28,757 bases of DNA from a virus: positions 1 to 28,757 of IMG/VR virus record IMGVR_UViG_3300025647_000193; one strand, 5' to 3'. The translations under genes were made by a program, and so were the position numbers. Numbering within the stretch: the stretch's first letter is position 1; every line of letters starts with the position of its first letter. Below the pieces are notes generated by a model, which was not told the origin of the DNA, did not search any database, and saw only the letters and a program-made list of their open reading frames with translations. Of the stretch, positions 11,532 through 19,794 are shown piece by piece.

Positions 11532-12052
11532 TCTGCCCACTGGACGGCGAGCCACATGAGCGTGCCGATGTAGTTGGTTTGGTCGTGGCGCCACTTGAAC
11601 TGGGTCGTCGTGACGGAGCCGTCAACCACGTTTCCCGAGTCTCGCCGGTTACCACCGGTCAGCGGGGGCACGGTTTGGCTGTTCACGTTTCCGCCGGCCT
11701 CGACGACGAAGACCCGGATCTCCGAGGCGTCGTCGAAGACGGTGCTGCCGCCGTAGGTGTTGAAAGTCACGGTGAGCTCGCGGGTGCCCTGGTTGCTGGT
11801 GGTGATGGACGTGCCGGAGGTGCTGAGGAATGTCTCGACGCCAAAATCTACCCGCAGCAGGCGCTTGAACTGCTTGCCGAAGGTGTCGTCGGTCGTGTTG
11901 TTGAGCTCAGCCAGGCTGCCAAGCCCTTGCCCGGCTGCCCGCTGCGTCGCCTCGACTATAGCCATAACCTGGCCAAACACGCTAGCCGCCAGCGGCGCCG
12001 GATCGGGCGCGGTGAAGCTGTCAACGGTGTCGGGGTATTTGCTGCCGAGCAT
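11528..12052 (-). CDS. Tail-tip protein, lectin-like paralog 3 (174 aa)
   Basis: Third of three tandem related genes. Residues 1-10 contain the shared YPDTVD-type opening; residues about 20-70 are helical (SVFGQVMAIVEATQRAAGQG, then FGKQFKRLLRVDFG). The C-terminal ~95 residues are beta-rich (RELTVTFNTYGG, EIRVFVVEAGG) and finish VTTTQFKWRHD and LMWLAVQWAE. That ending, a VTxxxF strand followed by a W-L-A strand, is the pattern of H-type lectin domains, which form sugar-binding trimers. The start ATG 12052 overlaps the previous stop as TAATG. Its position after the large tail protein supports a role in receptor binding or tail decoration. Confidence 0.72.
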   Translation of the reverse strand: MLGSKYPDTVDSFTAPDPAPLAASVFGQVMAIVEATQRAAGQGLGSLAELNNTTDDTFGKQFKRLLRVDFGVETFLSTSGTSITTSNQGTRELTVTFNTYGGSTVFDDASEIRVFVVEAGGNVNSQTVPPLTGGNRRDSGNVVDGSVTTTQFKWRHDQTNYIGTLMWLAVQWAE

Positions 12053-12642
12053 TAGTGGTAGTCAGGCTCGAAAGCGAAATAAGTGCCCGTGACCGTCATG
12101 TCGCGGTATTTGCTCTCCTCGCCCCAGGTGTCGTTGTTACGCAGGGTGAAGCCGGCGATCTGGCCGGCGGCGTTGTAGTATCGATTGACGTGCCCCAGCG
12201 GCTGATAGGCGATGGCGCCGGCCGGCTCCTCGTCGTTCGGCCCGCGCACCTGCTCAAAAGTAACGGCGCAAAAATGGGGGATGGCGTTGCCGGCGCCGGA
12301 CATCGTGTGCTGGAATCGCGAAACATTGGCGTAGGGCACGGTGACGTCGGATTCATAACTTCCCGAGGTGGTCGGCTCGAGGGGCAGCTCGATCGTGAAC
12401 CGCCCGACCTCCATCCGGCAGAACCTCTGCATCCAAGCCTGGATCGTCGTCAGGCTCGCCCAGTCGCCCGCCGAGCCAGCCGGCAGGTTTCCTTCGATCG
12501 GATCGGCGCCCAGCGCCACCTCGAGCTGCCGGGCCGCATCGGCCAGGATATTGAGGACGGTGGCCGAGGGGTAGCCCACGCCGTCGGCGAAGCGCTCAAG
12601 GATGTCGAGCGCCTCAGGGTAGCCTGAGAAGGTGCCAGCCAT
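12052..12642 (-). CDS. Tail-tip protein, lectin-like paralog 2 (196 aa)
   Basis: Second of the three tandem paralogs. It opens with GYPEALDIL, has the helical region (VLNILADAARQLEVALG, then LTTIQAWMQRFCRMEVG) and a beta-rich C-terminal half starting near DVTVPYANVSRFQHTM and closing VTGTYFAFEPDY. The same two-part plan and the opening YP-x-ALD motif are seen in both neighbours, although overall identity looks low, so duplication is old. The start ATG 12642 is preceded by AAGGG and lies two bases past the previous stop; the open frame continues upstream only into the preceding gene. Likely a particle protein; exact role unknown. Confidence 0.74.
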   Translation of the reverse strand: MAGTFSGYPEALDILERFADGVGYPSATVLNILADAARQLEVALGADPIEGNLPAGSAGDWASLTTIQAWMQRFCRMEVGRFTIELPLEPTTSGSYESDVTVPYANVSRFQHTMSGAGNAIPHFCAVTFEQVRGPNDEEPAGAIAYQPLGHVNRYYNAAGQIAGFTLRNNDTWGEESKYRDMTVTGTYFAFEPDYH

Positions 12643-12644
12643 GT

Positions 12645-13235
12645 TTATCCCTTGTCCGTTTCCCCCTGCTCGGCAAAGCCGAAAACCGGCTCGATCGCGA
12701 GCCAATAAGCCTTGATCGGGATGCCGCCGCTCGTCAAGAGCGCCGTGTTGATGGTTTTGGAGCTTGCCGCCAGGTCGAACTTGAACCTGGTGATGCCAAC
12801 CGGGAAAAGACGAGATTCCCTGTAGCCGTTGGCGCTCGGGCTTCCCGCCCCCATGCCGGCCGTGCCGGTGTCCTGGTGGGCCTCGATGGTTTGGACCATG
12901 ACGAACGGCGGCTGGGTAAACCGCACGGTATCGAAGTTCACGGTCACGATAGGCGAGGTGTTCACCTCCTCGAGGTCGGCCGGGTCGTAGGTCTCGTCAA
13001 TCGTGCCCGTCTCCCACCGGAAGAGCGCCTGCATAGCCTGGCTGAGGTTCCCGAACTTCTTGGCGCCGCCGTATCCGGGGTCGCTGGTCATGTCGCCCAG
13101 GCCGGCGCCGAGGATGGTCTGAACCGCCACGGCCATGTCGGCGATGTGCTGTAGTCCGTTGACGCGGAAGGTGTCCACGTCGTCTCGCAGCGCGGCGAAG
13201 GCCGGGTCGAGGGCGTCAGGGTAGTCGCTTGCCAC
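12645..13235 (-). CDS. Tail-tip protein, lectin-like paralog 1 (196 aa)
   Basis: First of the three tandem paralogs. It opens DYPDALDPAF, continues with helices (VNGLQHIADMAVAVQTILGA, then LSQAMQALFRWETG), and has a beta-rich C-terminal half beginning IVTVNFDTVRFTQPPFVMVQ and ending IKAYWLAIEP. The V-x-F-x(4)-F-x-x-P-F-V start and the YWLAI end match the H-type lectin pattern best among the three. The GTG start at 13235 overlaps the stop of the 810-residue tail protein as TAGTG, so the two are translated together, supporting a shared structure at the tail tip. Confidence 0.74.
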   Translation of the reverse strand: MASDYPDALDPAFAALRDDVDTFRVNGLQHIADMAVAVQTILGAGLGDMTSDPGYGGAKKFGNLSQAMQALFRWETGTIDETYDPADLEEVNTSPIVTVNFDTVRFTQPPFVMVQTIEAHQDTGTAGMGAGSPSANGYRESRLFPVGITRFKFDLAASSKTINTALLTSGGIPIKAYWLAIEPVFGFAEQGETDKG

Positions 13236-15667
13236 TAGATGCTCGGGATGCGTCGCTGGGCGCGGAGCGCCTTTTCGATGTCCTCGGAGGTCGTCTCGAT
13301 CGCGTATGTCGCGCTCATCGGCCGCGCGTTGCCCTCGAGCTCGATCGCCACCTGGCGCCCCTGTAGCCGGCAGGTGGCCTCGCGCACAGCCACGGCGAGG
13401 TCAGGGCCGAGCGCCGCCGCATACCCGGTGTCGCCCGGGCCGAGCAGCCAGGTATTGTGCTTCTGCGTGTTGGCGATCGAGTCGGCCGAGACGCCGGTGC
13501 CCGAGGTGTCGCTCATGACGTGGGCAAAGTCGCCGCCGTCGGTGAAGCTGCCGGTCTCGGCGTATGCCAGATGGACCAGGCGCTGGGTGCGGGCGCTCGT
13601 GACGTCGTCGTCGGCCACGGCGCGGTTGCAGCCGATGTGGAGGTCGAGGAGCAGGTTGCCGCTGTATTTGAAGAGCGGCTGCTGGTAGACCAGCTCGTCG
13701 GCGAAGTCGTTGAAGGAGAGGCCAGCCACGGCGTGTGCCGGGCCGGCAATCGTCTCCTGAAGCGAGCCATAAACCGACACGCCCGTGACGTCCACGGATT
13801 TGCTAAGCAGGGGCACATTTGACCCATCCGCAGGGCCGTTGCCCTCAGCCCTGTTCACCATGAAGGCCTGGTTGCCGAGGGTTCCGATAGGCGAGGTGCT
13901 GGACAGGTTCAGCGACCCGGCCCAGATCAGGGTGCGTAGACCGGATGGATTGTCCTTGACGCCGAGCTGCCGATAGATTCGCACCGCAACCGTCTTCAGC
14001 TCGGTGCCTGTCGGCAGCGCCGTGGCCATGCCGACGACGATGTTGAGGCCACCGGTGAGGTCGGTCTTGGCCAGAGTGCTGCCCAGGGTGACGGTGAAGC
14101 TGCCGGCGGACGCCCACACGCCGCTGCTGTTGCAGTAGGCGAGGTAGGGCACATAGGTCTGCGGCGAGCCCCCCGTGGCCGCGAAGGCCAGATAGAGCTT
14201 CCTGTCCCACTCGACGACCGCCGCCGATTTGGTCGCGCCAGCCCCGTTGCTGAGCTCGCTCGAGTCGGTCCACTTCATCTGAAGGTGGGTGACCGTCATG
14301 CTGGCATCCATGTCGCCGCCGGACTTGATGTTCGGACACGGGCTGTAGATGCCCGAGGGCGCATTGGGCACGGACTTGCTCGGGGTGCCCGTGCGGCAGT
14401 CGATCAGGACGGAAGCAGCAGCCGTGCTCGATTGCTTCAGCTGGATCACGTCGCAGGTGTCGGCCTCGAAGCGGCTGTTGACCGCGTCGCCTCGGTTACT
14501 GCGCTCCTGCGGCGCCCGCTCCTGGAACGGCAGAGGAATCTTGACGTCTCCGCGCTTGAGCGCCGTGAGCAGCGGCAGGTAGGTGTCGCCGGCTGCCGTA
14601 GGAGCCTGCACCGGGCGCGGATCGTGCAGCAGGCTGGCGCTGACCACGACCTCCGGCGAGCTGTTCGCAGCCACGATTGCCGCCGCCCGATCCGCCGCCT
14701 GCGTCTGGTCGGCCACGCTCGTGTCCGGCTCGACCACCTCGCGCCGCCCGTGCCGCGCCACGCTCGCCGCGTTTTCGGCGGTGCCATCCGAGATGAAGGT
14801 GCCGCCGTCCCAGGGCACGTAGATCCGCGCCGCGTTGACGATGCTCGTGGTGTCGTCCTCGACGTCGATGCTGACCACCTCGAGCGGCGACACGTAGGGC
14901 GCCTGGCGGTTGTTGAACTCGGCCACCGAGCTGGTCTGCTCGCGGCCGGGGTCGGCGACCATCGTGAAGTAGAACTGGCCGAGGTCGTCCGCCCCGCCGG
15001 CGTTGCGGACGCCATAGGCAACCTGGGGGTGCCCGCCGATCAAGTCGGCCAGGCTGCCGGTGTGCGCCGCCACGCTGGCATAGCCGTCGGCGTAGTAAAT
15101 CTCGCGAGATGGGGCGCCGTCGCTCAGGATGGCCTTGTAATCCTTCGAGCTGTCGAGCACCCAGCTGCGGAGCTCGAGGGCGCTGGCGTTGTTGTCGGCG
15201 TTGGTCGCAATGCTATAGATCGCGGTCTGGCTTTCGCGGGTCGCATAGGCGTGTGCCATGAACTCGCCCAGGCCGGCCATGGTCAGGGTGACCAGGTCAC
15301 TCTTCGGCGCCATCTCGACATCGGTGACCGCGCCCGCCCACAGGAGGAACTCGCCCTCGGAAGCGTCATAGTCGTCCATGAGCACCGGCCCCTCGGTCTC
15401 CGGCGGCGCCCAATAAATGAAGGCGGTGCTGTAGTTTCGCGCTTCCAGCTGGCGCCTCGCCCAGGTGCCCTCGGCTACCTTGGCCGTGCAGGCCGCCGGG
15501 CCGAACCCGCCGGCGGCGCTTTGGTAGGTCCACTCGAGGCTCTCGAGGTTCTGCTGGAGATTCAGCAGGGCGCGGCGCTGGGTCATGTCGCCGATGTCGG
15601 TCCGCGCCTGGTCCAGAACCAGGTAGATCCTGGCGCGGTCGATGTCGGACGAGACGGCGTGCGGCAC
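13235..15667 (-). CDS. Large tail-tip / baseplate hub or fibre protein (810 aa)
   Basis: The GTG start (15667) overlaps the previous stop as TAGTG. The gene follows tape measure and Dit-like genes, where siphophages encode the central hub and receptor-binding proteins. The first ~300 residues mix helix and beta with WTYQSAAGGFGPA, FLLWAGAVTDVEMAPKSD and LVTLTMAGLGEFMA, recalling hub proteins with a split-barrel core that report a signal through the tail. Residues about 300-480 include YVPWDGG and an Ala-rich helix; the last third is Ser/Thr/Gly-rich and beta-like, as in fibre domains. No enzyme motif is seen. The assignment rests mainly on size, composition and gene order. Confidence 0.75.
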   Translation of the reverse strand: MPHAVSSDIDRARIYLVLDQARTDIGDMTQRRALLNLQQNLESLEWTYQSAAGGFGPAACTAKVAEGTWARRQLEARNYSTAFIYWAPPETEGPVLMDDYDASEGEFLLWAGAVTDVEMAPKSDLVTLTMAGLGEFMAHAYATRESQTAIYSIATNADNNASALELRSWVLDSSKDYKAILSDGAPSREIYYADGYASVAAHTGSLADLIGGHPQVAYGVRNAGGADDLGQFYFTMVADPGREQTSSVAEFNNRQAPYVSPLEVVSIDVEDDTTSIVNAARIYVPWDGGTFISDGTAENAASVARHGRREVVEPDTSVADQTQAADRAAAIVAANSSPEVVVSASLLHDPRPVQAPTAAGDTYLPLLTALKRGDVKIPLPFQERAPQERSNRGDAVNSRFEADTCDVIQLKQSSTAAASVLIDCRTGTPSKSVPNAPSGIYSPCPNIKSGGDMDASMTVTHLQMKWTDSSELSNGAGATKSAAVVEWDRKLYLAFAATGGSPQTYVPYLAYCNSSGVWASAGSFTVTLGSTLAKTDLTGGLNIVVGMATALPTGTELKTVAVRIYRQLGVKDNPSGLRTLIWAGSLNLSSTSPIGTLGNQAFMVNRAEGNGPADGSNVPLLSKSVDVTGVSVYGSLQETIAGPAHAVAGLSFNDFADELVYQQPLFKYSGNLLLDLHIGCNRAVADDDVTSARTQRLVHLAYAETGSFTDGGDFAHVMSDTSGTGVSADSIANTQKHNTWLLGPGDTGYAAALGPDLAVAVREATCRLQGRQVAIELEGNARPMSATYAIETTSEDIEKALRAQRRIPSI

Positions 15668-16536
15668 TATTGCTGATGGATGAAGAGCCTATAGGTATAC
15701 CACTCGACCTGGACGGTGAAGTCGCTGTGCCCGGTGGTGTTCGTGAACTCAACCTGCGGGGCGCTGCTCCCGAGGAGCTCGTGCAGGTGAGGCACAACGC
15801 CGTCCACCCGCGTGGGCACCTGAGCCACGCCGCTGTTGTTCGTGCTGACGTAGGTCTGCTCGAGGAACGGATCGGTGACAAGGACGTCGTCGGCGCCCAT
15901 CTTGGCCGTGACCCAGCGAAACTCGGGAGTCTTCGTCTGGCCGTCGTTGACAATGCGGAACTCGAAGGTGGTATCGACGGTGCTGGCGCCATCTCGCGTA
16001 ACCGTGATGATCGGACGCACCGGAGCGTCGGAGTCGAAGCCGGTGCAGGTCACGGTGCCCGAGGTGGTCGCGCCGCTGATCGACGTCGACGCGCTCGAGG
16101 TAGAGGTGGTGGTGAAATACTTGGCACCGCTGGTGATGGTCAGTTCAAAGGTGACCGCCGAGGTGCTCGCGCCGACCACCGGCACATAGGTGAAGGATTG
16201 GACCACGCAATCGGTGAGCTCGAGGTTGTCGTTGCCGAACCGGATCTTGAACCGGCCATTGTGGAGCACCTGCTGGATGCTCGTGATCGTGTCGGACACG
16301 GAAGGAGTACCCGCTGCGGCTGCTTTGATCGTGCCCGAGATGGCCACCTCCGTGCCGGCCGGGTCGCCGCCAGTCCGGGCCGCTCCGCCGTCGAGCAGAG
16401 GGGTGAGGGTGCCGCCGAAGGTCGGCGTGATGGTCAGAGCTTCGATCAGGCCCGAGCCGTCCACGTCGTCGTCGAACGTGTGCGAGATGCCGAAGGTGGT
16501 GTTGATGAGGCTGATGTCGGCGTAGCTGCTGGCCAT
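15667..16536 (-). CDS. Dit-like distal tail protein (289 aa)
   Basis: Directly after the tape measure gene (two bases between), the standard place for the distal tail protein, which forms the hexameric ring at the tail end. The N-terminal part (about 1-130) is beta-rich with GTLTPLLDGGAARTGG and EVAISGTI; residues about 160-289 resemble the Dit C-terminal half: RPIITVTRDG, a FRIVNDGQ turn, and an end (VPHLHELLGSSAPQVEF, FTVQVEWYTYRLF) with the typical amphipathic final strand. A Thr/Ser-rich hinge (about 138-156) separates the two. The start is ATG 16536. The family name is inferred from position and pattern. Confidence 0.72.
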   Translation of the reverse strand: MASSYADISLINTTFGISHTFDDDVDGSGLIEALTITPTFGGTLTPLLDGGAARTGGDPAGTEVAISGTIKAAAAGTPSVSDTITSIQQVLHNGRFKIRFGNDNLELTDCVVQSFTYVPVVGASTSAVTFELTITSGAKYFTTTSTSSASTSISGATTSGTVTCTGFDSDAPVRPIITVTRDGASTVDTTFEFRIVNDGQTKTPEFRWVTAKMGADDVLVTDPFLEQTYVSTNNSGVAQVPTRVDGVVPHLHELLGSSAPQVEFTNTTGHSDFTVQVEWYTYRLFIHQQ

Positions 16537-16538
16537 GG

Positions 16539-19199
16539 TCAGATTCCCCCGCGCAGGCGCTTGCCGAGCATGGCGTCGATCTTCTGGACCACCCGGCTAC
16601 TGGTGAGTGCCGGATCGGCCGCGCCGTTCACAGTCACGTTAAAAACCGGCGCCTGCGCCTGCTGCGCTCGAGCAGACCGCCCGCCGGCCAGGGCACCCAG
16701 GAAGAGCTCGGGGTTCCGCTGGTAGGTCTGGGCGAGCAGCTCCCGCGCCCGATCCGGCTTTGAGAGCGGGATAATGACCTCCGGCCGGTTGCCCTCGCCG
16801 ACCATGGCGAGCTGCTCGGTGTCCACAAAGCCGCCCTCGGCGTAGCCCATGATCTTTTGGACGATGCCGCCGACGAGGAAGCCGAAGGCCAAGGCGGCGC
16901 CCAGGGTCGCGATGCTGGCCATGATCGCCGCCGGCGTGAACATCGCCAGCAGGCCAGAGCTGGTCGCGGCCCCCTGAGCCAACACGGCCGAGTTGGTCTG
17001 GGCGTTGACCGAGATCGCGGCCGCGCTGCCGGTCTCCATCGTTGCGATGTCGCTGCCGAGCTTGGCCGCGTTGGTCTCGGCGTTCATCGCGATCTCGGTG
17101 GCCTGGTCCTGCATCATCATGCTGAACTTCTCGTAGAAGAACGCATGGATGTGGCCGAACATCGGCGCGAAGAGGTGGTCGTTCAGATACTCGCCAAACA
17201 TCCGCACCGGGCTCAGCGCCGAGGCGAAGACCTCCTGGAAGGCCGACCCCGCGCCGAAAATCGGGTCGAGGAAGTTCTCGGCCATCGTGCTCTTCATCGT
17301 CTGGCCGAACTCCTTGAAGCCCTCGGTGAAGAGCTGCTGCTCGACCATCGCGTCCTGGAAGACCTTAGACAGCGCCTGCGATGCAGCGAGCCCCATGCGC
17401 TCGAAGTTGAGGCGCCAGGCCATCGCCGCCTCGAGCGCCGCCCGCCGCGCCGCATCGGACTGCGCGCCCCAGGCATCCTCGCCGGCGTCACCGGCATCCT
17501 CGAAGCCGGCGGCGACCTTCTCGACCTCCCTGCCCACGTCGCGCACCTTCTCGCCAAGGTGCCCCATCCTCGCCGCCGCCTCGGCGCTGCCGCTGCCGCT
17601 GCGATCCCAGAGGTTCTGCAAATACTTGAGGAACTTGCCCATCTCGTTGGCCTGCTCCTCGAGCGGCAAACCTTTGATCGAGTCGCGGAGCTCGATAAAC
17701 CGGCGAGTCTGCTGCTGACTGACCGCCGGGAAATCATTCTTCAGGGCATCCAGGTAGACAAAGACCTGGCGGTTAACCTCCTGGTAGCTGTTCTGAGCCG
17801 ACCGCGCCGCCTCCTTCTGCCGGCGCATCTGCTCGGCCGCGCGGGTCAGACTTTCGCTCAGGGCGTCGAACGCCGCAGCCTGCTCGTCGATCGCAGTCGT
17901 GTTTCGCTCGACATCTTGCGAGGAGTCGCGAACCTCGGCCGTCCACTTGCGGGTAGCGGCAGCCAGGTCGCGGATCTTGTCGGCATACTCGGCCGCCTTT
18001 TCGCTGCCGTCGTCGAAGGCGGCGTTGAGCTTTCGCTCGGTCTCGAACGACAAAAGGACGACGTCCCTGCCAACATCGCTGATGGCCTGGTCGAGGCGCT
18101 CCATCTCCTCGGCGTCGTCGCGGATCCAGGCCAAGCCCCATTGAAGCGTATAGAACATACCCTTCAGGCCGTTGGCGAGGAACTTGACGCCGCCCTCAAG
18201 GGCAGCAAACGCATACTGCAACGTGTTCACGACCGTGCTCAACCCGGTCTTGTTGCCCAGGGTGTCCATGAGGTAGCCGACCGTGTCGAGCAAAATGGCA
18301 AAGCCCTCGACCACGATCTCGACGCCGCCGCTGACCAGGTCGCGCAGGTTCACCTCGAGGTCGCCGACCGTGATGCTCCCGTCCTTGGCGTCCTCGGCGA
18401 GGCGCTCCAGAAGATCGGTGACCTTCGCCAGGGACTCGTTGACCAGCTCGTTCTCCGTGATGAACTCGCCGACGCTCTCGAGCAGGTCGCCCCAGGCGTT
18501 GGTCGCCGCCTGGACTGAGCCGGCAAAGGTCTCGCGGAAGGCCTCGGCCGAGCCGCCGAACTGGCGCTCGAGCTCGTCGAGGATCAGAGCCTGGGCGCCG
18601 GCGGTGTCGCCGAACTCCTGCAAAGACTTGATCGCCTTCTTCTGCTCCTCCGAGAAGGTGATGCCGACGCGCGTCAGCATCGACAAGCCGGTGGCCGGGT
18701 CGTTCAGCGCCTTGCCAACCTGGACGGCGGCGCTGTTGAGATCCATGCCCATGGCCGTCGCCACGTCGAGCACGACCGCCGTGGTGCGCTCGAAAATACC
18801 GCCGGCGCCGCCGATGTTGGTGAACGTCAGCAGCAGGTTCTGCGCCGCAATCGTCGTCTCATCGCCGAAGGCCGTGACGCGCTGGAGCTGGGCAGCCATG
18901 CCGGTGAGCTCCTCGGCGGTGAGGCCGGCCGCGCCGCCGGTTGAGCGCAGGACCGTCTCGAGCTGCTTCTCGACCCGCGCCTGCTCGGCTGCCGCCTGGA
19001 TCGGCACAGCCACGGCGCGGCCCAGCGTCTGCATCGCCCTGGTCACACCGCCCAGCACGTTCATGCCGCTCGACATGATGTTGGTGAGCTTGAACGTGGT
19101 GTCGATCAGACCCTGGGTGGTCTTGCTGACCGCCCGAATGGCCTTGCTGGCCTGGTCGCGACCGACCAGAACGAAGTCGTGCTGGGTTTTTCTCGCCAT
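16539..19199 (-). CDS. Tail tape measure protein (886 aa)
   Basis: The tape measure sets tail length and takes part in DNA delivery. Features: an N-terminal domain typical of lambda-type tape measures (DFVLVGRDQASKAIRAVSKT at 8-27), a long mainly helical middle with coiled coils (about 390-480), hydrophobic helices near the C-terminus (about 760-810, ATSSGLLAMFTPAAIMASIA and onward), and the common ending YAEGGFVD with VGEGNRPEVIIPL. At about 0.15 nm per residue the whole chain would span at most about 130 nm. The start ATG 19199 overlaps the chaperone extension stop as TAATG, so translation is coupled to the tail chaperone frame. Confidence 0.93.
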   Translation of the reverse strand: MARKTQHDFVLVGRDQASKAIRAVSKTTQGLIDTTFKLTNIMSSGMNVLGGVTRAMQTLGRAVAVPIQAAAEQARVEKQLETVLRSTGGAAGLTAEELTGMAAQLQRVTAFGDETTIAAQNLLLTFTNIGGAGGIFERTTAVVLDVATAMGMDLNSAAVQVGKALNDPATGLSMLTRVGITFSEEQKKAIKSLQEFGDTAGAQALILDELERQFGGSAEAFRETFAGSVQAATNAWGDLLESVGEFITENELVNESLAKVTDLLERLAEDAKDGSITVGDLEVNLRDLVSGGVEIVVEGFAILLDTVGYLMDTLGNKTGLSTVVNTLQYAFAALEGGVKFLANGLKGMFYTLQWGLAWIRDDAEEMERLDQAISDVGRDVVLLSFETERKLNAAFDDGSEKAAEYADKIRDLAAATRKWTAEVRDSSQDVERNTTAIDEQAAAFDALSESLTRAAEQMRRQKEAARSAQNSYQEVNRQVFVYLDALKNDFPAVSQQQTRRFIELRDSIKGLPLEEQANEMGKFLKYLQNLWDRSGSGSAEAAARMGHLGEKVRDVGREVEKVAAGFEDAGDAGEDAWGAQSDAARRAALEAAMAWRLNFERMGLAASQALSKVFQDAMVEQQLFTEGFKEFGQTMKSTMAENFLDPIFGAGSAFQEVFASALSPVRMFGEYLNDHLFAPMFGHIHAFFYEKFSMMMQDQATEIAMNAETNAAKLGSDIATMETGSAAAISVNAQTNSAVLAQGAATSSGLLAMFTPAAIMASIATLGAALAFGFLVGGIVQKIMGYAEGGFVDTEQLAMVGEGNRPEVIIPLSKPDRARELLAQTYQRNPELFLGALAGGRSARAQQAQAPVFNVTVNGAADPALTSSRVVQKIDAMLGKRLRGGI

Positions 19200-19480
19200 T
19201 AGCCCAGGAAAGCCCGGCCGACGTCAACGACCGCCTGGGTGTTTTTCCCCTTCCTGGAGCGCAAAAACCTGCCCAGGTCGCGTGACGCCTTCTCCTCTGC
19301 TTCCTGTTTCCATTGTAAAAGAATGTCGGCGTGAATCACAGGAAGCCGCCACAGCTCGGTGTAGGTCACGCCGAGCTCGAGAAGGCCGAGAATCGCCGAC
19401 CTACCCAGAACGGGCTGCGAGAAAGGGCGCCGCCGCCTCGGCCACCTCCTGCACCTCGGCCATCGGCAGCGCGTCCACAA
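19199..19480 (-). CDS. Tail assembly chaperone extension (T part, reached by frameshift)
   Basis: This frame overlaps the end of the upstream chaperone gene and runs to the tape measure start, the arrangement of lambda G/GT. Its own first codon (TTG 19480) has no ribosome-binding site and its first ~20 residues are Arg/Pro/Trp-rich out-of-frame sequence, so only the part after the shift (from about PVLGRSAILGLLELG) is likely real. That part has LGVTYTELWRLPVIHADILL and a charged helix, like other T domains. Relative to the G frame it is +1 (or -2), not the usual -1. Candidate slip sites are CCC_TTT_C at 19421-19427 and GGG_TAG_G at the G stop (19400-19406). A separate start at an internal GTG is the alternative. 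Confidence 0.68.
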   Translation of the reverse strand: MWTRCRWPRCRRWPRRRRPFSQPVLGRSAILGLLELGVTYTELWRLPVIHADILLQWKQEAEEKASRDLGRFLRSRKGKNTQAVVDVGRAFLG

Positions 19481-19694
19481 AGTCGCGGAAGCCGCCGGTG
19501 TAGCCGCCGCGCACCGCCGAGCGCCAGGTCAGGACCATGCTGCTCTTGAACGGCTGCGCCTCCTCGAGGGAGCAGCCGAGCTCGGCCACGGCGTCGATCA
19601 GGTCGCCGGCGGTCAGATAGCCGAAGGTCAGCTCGACACCGGTGCTGAGGGTAATCGTGCCCTCGGGGGACTTCTTTTCGGTCTTGCCAGACAT
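19401..19694 (-). CDS. Tail assembly chaperone (G-like), 97 aa
   Basis: Located between tail tube and tape measure, the place of lambda gpG. The protein has a short beta N-terminus (GTITLSTGVELTFGYL), a helix (DLIDAVAELG), a middle with SSMVLTWRSAVRGGYTGGF and a C-terminal Ala/Glu helix. Gene G proteins coat the tape measure and, when extended by frameshifting into T, recruit tail tube subunits. The start ATG 19694 follows the tail-tube terminator. The fusion product with the next frame would be about 160 residues. Confidence 0.8.
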   Translation of the reverse strand: MSGKTEKKSPEGTITLSTGVELTFGYLTAGDLIDAVAELGCSLEEAQPFKSSMVLTWRSAVRGGYTGGFRDFVDALPMAEVQEVAEAAAPFLAARSG

Positions 19695-19738
19695 GGCCGG
19701 CAGTTTATCCGGCTGCGCCGGCGCCGGGCAAGAGCCGG

Positions 19739-19776
19739 AAAAAAAAATGCCGGAGCGCCCCCCCGGACGCCCCGGC
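19739..19776 (-). terminator. Intrinsic terminator after tail tube gene
   Basis: On the minus strand GCCGGGGCG (19776-19768) pairs with CGCTCCGGC (19757-19749), nine pairs with one G-U, around a 10-base loop, followed by A and nine T (19747-19739). It starts 19 bases past the tail tube stop and 45 bases before the chaperone start, so it would reduce read-through and leave the tail tube message in excess. Confidence 0.85.
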
Positions 19777-19794
19777 TCGCTTCCTCGCGTTCGA

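Noticed and set aside
14285-15676. Plus-strand open frame (463 codons) opposite the hub protein
   Set aside because: Val/Arg/Gly/His-rich shadow without recognisable domains; the minus-strand gene has proper junctions at both ends.
16857-18518. Long plus-strand open frame (553 codons) opposite the tape measure gene
   Set aside because: It is antisense to a clear tape measure protein, rich in Arg/Leu/Gly/Asp with no domain character. High-GC codon bias often opens the opposite strand.
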